In this document: one piece after another, positions 24,576-30,988 of the stretch
Layout of the letters: every line of letters begins with the position of its first letter
How positions within the stretch are numbered: position 1 is the stretch's first letter
Assembly (NCBI GenBank): GCA_016191395.1
Contig: JACPOS010000002.1
Span: forward strand, 1 to 64,000
Direction of reading: 5' to 3'
Length of the DNA: 64,000 nt
Source of the DNA: Chloroflexota bacterium
Lineage (GTDB): Bacteria > Chloroflexota > Limnocylindria > Limnocylindrales > CSP1-4
The notes under the pieces: generated by a model
The model's input: the letters and a program-made list of their open reading frames with translations, nothing else
Told to the model about the DNA's origin: nothing
Databases searched by the model: none
Program-made: the position numbers and the translations under genes

Positions 24576-25874
24576 ATGGATCGCTCGCTCTGGTCGGTGC
24601 TGTTCGGGACGTTCACGCTCCGGTTCAGCACGGGCCTCACCGGCGCCATGCTCACGACGTACCTCGCGAAGCTCCCCGCCTACCATCCCGAGGCTCCGCC
24701 GATCGACGCGCTGACCGTCGGGGTCTTCGCCGCGACGTTCTACCTCGCCGAGCTCGTGCTCTCGCCCTTCTTCGGGATCCTCTCCGACCGCCTGGGCCAC
24801 CACCGCGTGATGCTCTGGGGTCCGCTGTTCGGGGCGGTCGCCGTCGTGATGACGGCTCTCACCGGCAACCTCGTCGTGCTCGGCGCCACGCGCCTCCTGG
24901 AGGGCAGCTCCACGGCGGCATCGATCCCGTCGATCCTCGGCTACATAGCGATCGCGACGGCCGGAAACGAGGCGCTGCGTGGCCGCGCGGCGTCGCGGTT
25001 CGAGGCCGCCACGCTGGCCGGGCTGGGGATGGGATTCATCATCGCGCCGAAGCTGTTCGAAGCGCTCGGACCAACGGCGTTCCTCCTGAACGCGGTGTTC
25101 TACGGCGGCTCGTTCGCGATCTACTTCTTCGGCGTCAAGGACCCGAGCGGCGAGAAGGAGGCCGTCACCCGTGAGCACACGTCGCTCAAGCGGTACGCGG
25201 AGCTCGTCCAGCATTCCGGGGTCCGGCTCCTCGCCCCCACGTGGATCGCGGTCAACGGTGCCATCGGGCTGTGGTTCAGCCAGTCCCTCTTCCAGTTCCA
25301 GCGCGCCGACCCGCGCTTCCCGGACCAGTGGCTCCTGCAGGGCTTCAGCGCGAACCAGATCACGATCGGCGCCCTCGCCATCGCGGTCATCTTCGGCGCC
25401 GGCATCTTCTGGTGGGGCAATCGCTTCGAGCGCTACCGGCGGACCACGATCATTCTCCTCGGCGTCCTCGGTGGGATCGCGCTCGCCGCCGCCGGGATGG
25501 TCGTGAACCACACGGCCTTCGGCGCCGGTACCAGCGTGGTCCAGGCGGGCCTCGTCGTCGCCGCGGTGCTCGTGGTCGCGGGCGGCCTGTTCGTCCTGGC
25601 GGGCGCGACGCCCGCGGCCGTCGGCCTCCTCGCCGACGTGTCCGAGCAGTTCCCGGGCGATCGCGGGGCGATCATGGGCCTCTACTCGGTGTTCCTCGGG
25701 ATCGGGCAGATCGGCGGCGCGCTGCTTGGCGGCATCGCCGCGGAGTGGCGCGGCATGGATGGCCTGATGCTGGGCACCGGCGCCATCCTCGCCCTCGCGC
25801 TGCTGCCCCTGAGGCAGCTGCGCCGGACCGAGCACTACGATGCGGGGCCGGGCGCCCCGGCCAGTCTCGACTAG
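24576..25874 (+). CDS. Major facilitator superfamily transporter
   Basis: 432-residue protein with about 12 membrane segments. The loop between segments 2 and 3 reads GILSDRLGHHRVMLWGP, the G-x-x-x-D-R-x-G-R-R-like MFS signature. A central hydrophilic loop (GVKDPSGEKEAVTREHTSLK) divides the two halves. The start at 24576 (MDRSLWSVLFGTFTLRFS) is supported by TACCCT 7 nt upstream and removes a basic extension. The substrate is unknown; the fold is closest to drug-efflux-type MFS proteins. Confidence 0.8.
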   Translation: MDRSLWSVLFGTFTLRFSTGLTGAMLTTYLAKLPAYHPEAPPIDALTVGVFAATFYLAELVLSPFFGILSDRLGHHRVMLWGPLFGAVAVVMTALTGNLVVLGATRLLEGSSTAASIPSILGYIAIATAGNEALRGRAASRFEAATLAGLGMGFIIAPKLFEALGPTAFLLNAVFYGGSFAIYFFGVKDPSGEKEAVTREHTSLKRYAELVQHSGVRLLAPTWIAVNGAIGLWFSQSLFQFQRADPRFPDQWLLQGFSANQITIGALAIAVIFGAGIFWWGNRFERYRRTTIILLGVLGGIALAAAGMVVNHTAFGAGTSVVQAGLVVAAVLVVAGGLFVLAGATPAAVGLLADVSEQFPGDRGAIMGLYSVFLGIGQIGGALLGGIAAEWRGMDGLMLGTGAILALALLPLRQLRRTEHYDAGPGAPASLD

Positions 25875-26013
25875 GCGTCCACCGGCCCGGACGGAGCCTC
25901 GTGGACGGCTGGACGCGCGTGGAAAAGGTGCAATACTCCCCGGCACCGGTGGCGCGCCGCGCTCACACGAAGCCGTCACCGGCCTTCCACCTCTCGTTCG
26001 ACCGGAGAACCGC

Positions 26014-26286
26014 GTGACCTCGAACGTCGGGCAGAACTACCCCTACTCCAGCGAGACCGAGGCCGACCGCGCGGCGCGGATCGGGTCGCTCGTCGGCGCG
26101 CAGGCGGGCCTCGCCGACAAGCTCGCCGCCGAGACGACGCCGCTGGACGAGCGCGAGCGCTGGTGGACCTGGAAATGCCCCACGGCGGGCTGCGCCGGCA
26201 TCCTCCATGTCGCCGGCTACGCCCGCGATCTGCACGCCGTCTACGTCATCTGCGACGGGACCTGCGCGAAGTCGTTCCTCCGATAG
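26014..26286 (+). CDS. Small four-cysteine protein, 90 residues, function unknown
   Basis: Small soluble protein with cysteines arranged as CPTAGC (C-x4-C) and, about 30 residues later, CDGTC (C-x3-C). They could bind a metal as a zinc ribbon, or form disulfides. Tryptophans precede the first pair (ERWWTWKCP). Start is GTG at 26014 with GGAGA 5 nt before it. A CAATACT box near 25931-25937 could be its promoter, giving a leader of about 70 nt. No known family was recognised. Confidence 0.5.
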   Translation: MTSNVGQNYPYSSETEADRAARIGSLVGAQAGLADKLAAETTPLDERERWWTWKCPTAGCAGILHVAGYARDLHAVYVICDGTCAKSFLR

Positions 26287-26357
26287 CGCCGGGCCGCCCC
26301 TCGGCCGCTCCCGATTCGTAACCAATGACCGGTCTGCCAGCGGTTAGTGTTGACCCG

Positions 26358-27167
26358 ATGACCGCCGGGACGATGGACCTCCGCGCCTCCCGCCGGCAGC
26401 TGCTCAGGGACTCGCTGGGGATCATGGTCTCCGCCGGCGGCTTCGGACTCGTATACGGCCTGAGCGCTCGCGCCGCCGGCTTCTCCCCGCTCGAGGCCGG
26501 CGCGATGAGCCTGTTCGTGTTCGCCGGTGCGTCGCAGTTCGTCGCCGTGGGCTACGTGCTGGGCGGCTTCTCGTGGCTCGCCATCGTGGGCCTTACCGCG
26601 TTCATCAACGCCCGGCATTTCCTGTACGGCGCGGCCTTGTCGCCGTACCTCGCGGGCGTGCCGCGCCTCCAGCGGGTGCTCATGGCGCACGTCCTCACCG
26701 ACGAGGCGTTCGCGCTCGCCATCGCCCATTTCCGGCGCATCGGCCGCGCCGATCCGCGTGGCTACTGGATCGGCGCGATCGTGAGCACCTTCATTCCGTG
26801 GAACCTCGCCACGCTGGCCGGTGTGACGATCGGCGGGAGCATTCCCGACCCCACCCGGTTCGGCCTCGACGTGATCTTCCCGGCCGCCATGGGTGGCCTA
26901 GCCGTGGGGCTGATCACCGGCCGCCGCGAGCTCGTGTCCGCCATCGCCGGCGCGGTCATCGCGGTCGGCGTCGCGCTCGCGTGGGATCCCGCGGCGGGGA
27001 TCATCGGCGGCGGGGTCATCGGGCCGCTGCTCGGGATGCTCGTCAAGCCTGGAGCGACCGAGCACGTCCACGAGGCGCAGATCGTCTTCGGGCCAGACGA
27101 GCACGAGCTGTCGTTCTTCCCGGCGAAGGGCAGTGAGCCGATCGATCTCCCCGGGGCGCCGCGATGA
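26358..27167 (+). CDS. azlC: AzlC-type branched-chain amino acid exporter, large subunit
   Basis: 269-residue membrane protein of the AzlC/YgaZ family, which exports branched-chain amino acids or similar compounds with a small AzlD partner. Characteristic text is LGIMVSAGGFGLVYGLSARA, AGASQFVAVGYVLGG and GLTAFINARHFLYGAALSP. It extends about 35 residues past the usual end with an acidic tail. The ATG at 26358 lies 7 nt after TAGTGT, which decides it over an upstream ATG at 26325. It overlaps azlD by ATGA. Confidence 0.88.
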   Translation: MTAGTMDLRASRRQLLRDSLGIMVSAGGFGLVYGLSARAAGFSPLEAGAMSLFVFAGASQFVAVGYVLGGFSWLAIVGLTAFINARHFLYGAALSPYLAGVPRLQRVLMAHVLTDEAFALAIAHFRRIGRADPRGYWIGAIVSTFIPWNLATLAGVTIGGSIPDPTRFGLDVIFPAAMGGLAVGLITGRRELVSAIAGAVIAVGVALAWDPAAGIIGGGVIGPLLGMLVKPGATEHVHEAQIVFGPDEHELSFFPAKGSEPIDLPGAPR

Positions 27168-27508
27168 GCGTGGCGCTCGTACCGCTCGCGATCCTGATGG
27201 GTCTCGCGACGTATCCGTTCCGGGCGGTGCCGCTCCTGGCGCCCGGCATGCATCGGCTGCCGGCGCGGGTCCGGCTGTACCTCCGCCTCGTGGGACCGGC
27301 CGTCCTCGCCGCCCTGGCAGCGGTCGACACGATGGTCATCATCGATGCCAGCACCCGCCAGCCGCAGTTCCACATCGGCGCGGAGTGGCTCGCGGTGAGC
27401 CTGTGCATCGCGGTCGTCGCGCTGCGCCGGAGCCTCTTGATCGGGCTCGTCCTGGCGGCGGCGGTCATCTCGATCCTGCGGGCGACGGGGTTCGCGACGC
27501 TCCCCTAG
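27164..27508 (+). CDS. azlD: AzlD-type branched-chain amino acid exporter, small subunit
   Basis: 114-residue membrane protein with about four hydrophobic segments, the size and pattern of AzlD/YgaH. The N-terminus VALVPLAILMGLATYPFRAV fits the family. Its ATG overlaps the azlC stop. Its last four bases overlap the end of the convergent Rid-family gene (27505). Confidence 0.85.
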   Translation: MSVALVPLAILMGLATYPFRAVPLLAPGMHRLPARVRLYLRLVGPAVLAALAAVDTMVIIDASTRQPQFHIGAEWLAVSLCIAVVALRRSLLIGLVLAAAVISILRATGFATLP

Positions 27509-27903
27509 CCCCGCCGCGCGTCCGCCTCGATCTCGACCAGCAGGCTCGGCTCGATGAGCGCCTTGACCACGAGCGCCACAGAGGCCGGCCGAACGTCGCG
27601 GAAGACCTCGCCATGGACCTCCGCGACGGGCGCGATGTTGCCGACCTCCGTCACGTACATGCGCGTCCGGACGACGTCGGCGATGTCGAACCCGGCCTCC
27701 ACCAGGGCCCGCTCGATGATCTGGAGCACCGCCCGCGCCTGCGCCGCCGGGTCACCTGGGTGGAGCGAGCGGCCATCGGGGCCGGCGTCTGTCGTCCCGG
27801 AGACGTGGCACATGTCGCCGGCGACGATCGCGCGGCTGTAGCCGAAGCGAGCCTCCCATGGCCCGCCGCTGGAGACTCGCTGCCGCGCCCCGCCAGCGCT
27901 CAC
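27505..27903 (-). CDS. Second RidA family protein
   Basis: 132-residue Rid-family protein, more divergent than the copy at 19.8 kb. EARFGYSRAIVAGDMCHVSG aligns with the family N-terminus, and VRTRMYVTEVGNIAPVAEVH with the central helix. The C-terminal Arg-containing loop is less clear (PEVIxVR-like text is replaced by RPASVALVVKALIEP), so it may belong to a non-archetypal Rid subgroup. The GTG start at 27903 directly follows four 14-bp repeats that connect it to the M20 peptidase gene; in a repeat-free ancestor the two would overlap by GTGA. Confidence 0.8.
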   Translation of the reverse strand: MSAGGARQRVSSGGPWEARFGYSRAIVAGDMCHVSGTTDAGPDGRSLHPGDPAAQARAVLQIIERALVEAGFDIADVVRTRMYVTEVGNIAPVAEVHGEVFRDVRPASVALVVKALIEPSLLVEIEADARRG

Positions 27904-27959
27904 GACGCGGCGCTCACAACGCGGCGCTCACAACGCGGCGCTCACGACGCGGCGCTCAC
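27904..27959 (-). repeat. Four 14-bp tandem repeats forming a chain of coupled mini-ORFs
   Basis: Reading on the minus strand there are four units of GTGAGCGCCGCGTC or GTGAGCGCCGCGTT (starting at 27959, 27945, 27931 and 27917), and a fifth partial unit forms the start of the Rid gene (27903). Each GTG opens a five-codon frame (M-S-A-A-S/L) whose TGA overlaps the next GTG as GTGA. The M20 stop codon is the TGA of the first unit, and the Rid start is the GTG of the last. The distance between ancestral stop and start is exactly 4 x 14 bp. Confidence 0.9.
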
Positions 27960-29215
27960 GACGCGGCTGGAGTGGCCCGCCAGCTCGCGACCTCGGGGTC
28001 GCGCGACACCTCCAGCAGCAGCGCAGCGAGGAGTGCCGTCCGGGGCACGATCGAGTCCACCTCGAGGAACTCGTCCGGTGAGTGGTCCAGCCCTCCGACC
28101 GGCCCCAGCCCGTCGATCGATGGGACGCCCATGCCCGAGGTGGTGTTCGCGTCCGACGCGCCGCCCGTCGACACGTCCTTGGTCTCGAAGCCGAGGCGCG
28201 CGGCCAGCGCGATGACGTGATCCGCGAGCCGGCCCGATCGCTCCAGCTTCTCCATCGGCGCCCACGTGTGCATCATCTCGACGTCGACCGAGACGTCCGG
28301 CACGCCCGGTGCCGCGGCGAGATCCCGGATGGCGCCGATCGCCGAATCGAGCGGCCCAGCGGCCATCGCGCGCACGTCGATCTGGAGCTCCGCCTGGTCG
28401 CACACGATGTTCGGGCGGGTCCCGGCCTTGAACACGCCCACGTTCGTGGTAACGGCAGGCCAGCGGCCGTTGAGCTCGTGGATGCCCTTGACGATCTCGG
28501 CGCCGGCGAGGATCGCACTGCGGCCCTTCTCCGGCTCCACGCCTGCGTGCGCGGCGCGGCCATTGATCGTCAGCCGGATGTCGGCCATGCCCTTGCGCGC
28601 GGACACGAAGTCACCGTTTGCCCGCGCGCACTCGAGCACGAACGTGGCGTCCGCGGTGGCCGCGATCTCCTTGATGTGCGGCGTGGACGACGGCGAGCCG
28701 ATCTCCTCGTCCGGGTTCGCGACGAACGTCAACTGCTCGAACGGCAGCCTGCTCGGTCCGCTGCCGACGCCCAGCGCCCGGACAGCCGCGATGGCCCGCA
28801 GCCCGGCGAGGAGGCCGGCCTTCATGTCGCTGACACCTGCGCCATGGGCGATCGAGCCGTCGATCCGGAACGGCCGCTTCGCCACCGTCCCCTCGGAGAA
28901 CACCGTGTCCATGTGGCCGATGAGCAGGACCCGCGGACCCGATCCACGCGCGCCCTCGAACGTTCCGATCACCGTGTCGCCGTACCGGCCCCTCGGGTCG
29001 GGCCGGCGCTCGACCGTCGCACCCATCGACGCCAGCTCGGCCGCCACCAGGTCGCCGATCTGGTTCACCCCGGCCGGCGTGTAGCTGCCGCAGTCGATGT
29101 TGCACATGTGCTCGAGGTCGGCGAGGAAGGCCGGGAGCCCCTCCTCGACGGTGGCACGGAGGGTGTGGAGCTCAGCGTCGGTGATGTCGTTGCCAGGGGC
29201 AGTCAAGGTGGTCAC
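27956..29215 (-). CDS. M20 family metallopeptidase (carboxypeptidase G2-like)
   Basis: 419-residue di-zinc peptidase. Metal and catalytic residues are present in order: LIGHMDTVF (His ligand and Asp), GAGVSDMKAG (bridging Asp), NPDEEIGS (catalytic and ligand Glu) and LDHSPDE (C-terminal His ligand). Members remove C-terminal amino acids or cleave dipeptides in the cytoplasm. It is divergent from the Mur ligase gene, next to cyanophycin synthetase and cyanophycinase, so cleavage of the beta-Asp-Arg dipeptide released by cyanophycinase is an attractive but unproven role. The GTG start at 29215 lies 6 nt after CATACT. Confidence 0.88.
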   Translation of the reverse strand: MTTLTAPGNDITDAELHTLRATVEEGLPAFLADLEHMCNIDCGSYTPAGVNQIGDLVAAELASMGATVERRPDPRGRYGDTVIGTFEGARGSGPRVLLIGHMDTVFSEGTVAKRPFRIDGSIAHGAGVSDMKAGLLAGLRAIAAVRALGVGSGPSRLPFEQLTFVANPDEEIGSPSSTPHIKEIAATADATFVLECARANGDFVSARKGMADIRLTINGRAAHAGVEPEKGRSAILAGAEIVKGIHELNGRWPAVTTNVGVFKAGTRPNIVCDQAELQIDVRAMAAGPLDSAIGAIRDLAAAPGVPDVSVDVEMMHTWAPMEKLERSGRLADHVIALAARLGFETKDVSTGGASDANTTSGMGVPSIDGLGPVGGLDHSPDEFLEVDSIVPRTALLAALLLEVSRDPEVASWRATPAAS

Positions 29216-29221
29216 GGTCGA

Positions 29222-29248
29222 AGTATGCCCGTTGCCCGTTGCTATCCT
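29222..29248. promoter_or_regulatory. Divergent promoter pair, M20 peptidase (minus) and Mur ligase (plus)
   Basis: CATACT on the minus strand (29222-29227) is 6 nt before the M20 GTG. TATCCT on the plus strand (29243-29248) is 9 nt before the Mur ligase GTG. The two start codons are only 43 bp apart. The hexamers occupy approximately each other's -35 position. Confidence 0.55.
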
Positions 29249-29257
29249 CGCCGGACC

Positions 29258-30979
29258 GTGCGCCTGATCGAGATTCGACCGCTGGATGGACCGAACGTGT
29301 ACCGGCTGGAGCCGGTGCTGAAGCTCGAGGTCGCGATCGGGCGGCGGCGGACCTGGTTCGGGCAGCGGGATCCCGCGCCGTACAACCTCGTGCGACTCGG
29401 CGCGAACGTGCCGCGATCCGCCCGGCACGTGCGCATCGCGGCGCTCGCCGACTGGATTCGCAGGCTCCGGCGCGAGCATCCGGACGGCGCGACCGGCGCC
29501 GTGACGGTCCACCAGTCATCCGATCCCGGCTACTGGATCCTCGCCTGGCCCTGGGCGCTGGAGGACCGCGCCCGAGCGATCGCCGAGGCCGCGTTGACGC
29601 TGATCGAGAAGGACGTCCGGCCGGGCTCGAAGGAACGGCTCACCCCGCGCCAGCAGCGCCTCGTCGAGAACCTTGGCGCGCGCATCGAGGGCGCGACCGG
29701 CCCGGCCCCGAGCTGGATCCGCGACGCGGACCGCCACCTGCCCGTCGTGTCGATCACCGGCACGAACGGCAAGACCACCACGACCCGGCTGATCGCCCAC
29801 ATCCTTCGCCAGGCAGGCATGCGCGTCGGCGCGACGACGTCCGACGGGATCGTGGTGGGCGCCGAGATGGTGGAGCCGGGCGACTGGACCGGGCCCGGAG
29901 GCGCACACGCCATCCTCGGCCGCGATGACCTGGACGTGGCCGTGCTGGAGACCGCCCGAGGCGGAATCCTCCTGCGCGGCATGGGCTACGAGTCCAACGA
30001 GGCGAGCGTCATCACCAACGTCTCCTCGGACCACATGGACCTCCAGGGCATCCACACGCTCCCGGAGCTGGCGGAGGTCAAGGCCACCGTCGCGCGGATC
30101 ACGAAGCCCGACGGCTGGGTGGTCCTCAACGCCGACGACCGGTACGTGGCGGACATCGCTCACCGGGTGCGGGCCAGAGTCGCCTACTTCAGCCTCGAGG
30201 GTGATCGGTCACCGCTCATCCGCCGCCACCTGCGCGCCGGTGGCCGCGCGTACCTGGTTCGAGACGGTGGCATCGGCGAGGCCGAGGGCGATCGATGGCG
30301 GGACATCACGGCGCTCGCATCCGTACCGATCGCGCTCGGTGGCGTGGCGCGGCACAACGTCGCGAATGCCCTTGCGGCGGCAGGCGCGTCCCGGGCGATG
30401 GGCGTCTCGCTGGACGCCCTTCGGCGCGGGCTCCGATCGTTCGTCCCGACCACCGACGCATCGCGCGGCCGGCTGAACGTGTTCCGCGACGCCAACAGGA
30501 TCGTGATCGTGGACTTCGCCCACAACGAGGCGGGCGTCGCCGTCCTGCTGGACGTCGCGGAGTCGATGGCCCGCACCGCCGGCAGACAGCAGCCTGCCCC
30601 GATTACCGCGATCGTTGGCCTCGCCGGTGACCGGCCGGACGACACGCTTCGCGGCGTCGGGCGGATCATCGCGGGCCGCGTTGACCGGCTCGTGCTGAAG
30701 GAGATGCTCCACTACCTCCGCGGTCGGAGCCGCGAGTCCGTGATCGGCGAGATCAGTGCCGGCGCCAGGGAGGGCGGCTGGCACGACGAGCTGCCCCTGT
30801 ACGGCTCAGAGGTGGAGGCGATGGCCGCAGAGCTGGATCGGACGTCCGAAACCCGCGGCGTAGAGGTCATCGTCCTGCTCTGCCACGAGCAGCGCGAGGA
30901 GATCTTCCAGCTGCTGGCCGAGCGCAGCTTGCGCCCGATCGATGCCCCCGCGGAGCTTGCCCGGCTGGTGGCCGGGTAG
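29258..30979 (+). CDS. Cyanophycin-synthetase-like Mur ligase lacking the ATP-grasp domain
   Basis: 573-residue protein. Residues about 1-130 resemble the N-terminal domain of cyanophycin synthetase (IRPLDGPNVYRLEPVLKLEV compared with LDTRVLRGANYWSRQPVVKM in the neighbouring CphA). A Mur-ligase-type ATP-binding domain follows directly, with SITGTNGKTTTTRLIAHILR, DGIVVGAEMVEPGDWTGPGG, LETARGGILLRGMGY and VITNVSSDHMDLQGI. The middle ATP-grasp domain of CphA is absent. In CphA the Mur part attaches arginine to the aspartate side chain, so this protein may perform a side-chain ligation alone. Its 3' end converges with cphA, 9 bp apart. Start GTG at 29258. Confidence 0.8.
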   Translation: MRLIEIRPLDGPNVYRLEPVLKLEVAIGRRRTWFGQRDPAPYNLVRLGANVPRSARHVRIAALADWIRRLRREHPDGATGAVTVHQSSDPGYWILAWPWALEDRARAIAEAALTLIEKDVRPGSKERLTPRQQRLVENLGARIEGATGPAPSWIRDADRHLPVVSITGTNGKTTTTRLIAHILRQAGMRVGATTSDGIVVGAEMVEPGDWTGPGGAHAILGRDDLDVAVLETARGGILLRGMGYESNEASVITNVSSDHMDLQGIHTLPELAEVKATVARITKPDGWVVLNADDRYVADIAHRVRARVAYFSLEGDRSPLIRRHLRAGGRAYLVRDGGIGEAEGDRWRDITALASVPIALGGVARHNVANALAAAGASRAMGVSLDALRRGLRSFVPTTDASRGRLNVFRDANRIVIVDFAHNEAGVAVLLDVAESMARTAGRQQPAPITAIVGLAGDRPDDTLRGVGRIIAGRVDRLVLKEMLHYLRGRSRESVIGEISAGAREGGWHDELPLYGSEVEAMAAELDRTSETRGVEVIVLLCHEQREEIFQLLAERSLRPIDAPAELARLVAG

Positions 30980-30988
30980 CGCCTGGCG

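Noticed and set aside
27901-27970. 14-bp repeats as a CRISPR array or iteron origin
   Set aside because: There are no spacers, and the unit is far too short for CRISPR. The phase with stop and start codons explains the array better than protein binding sites do.
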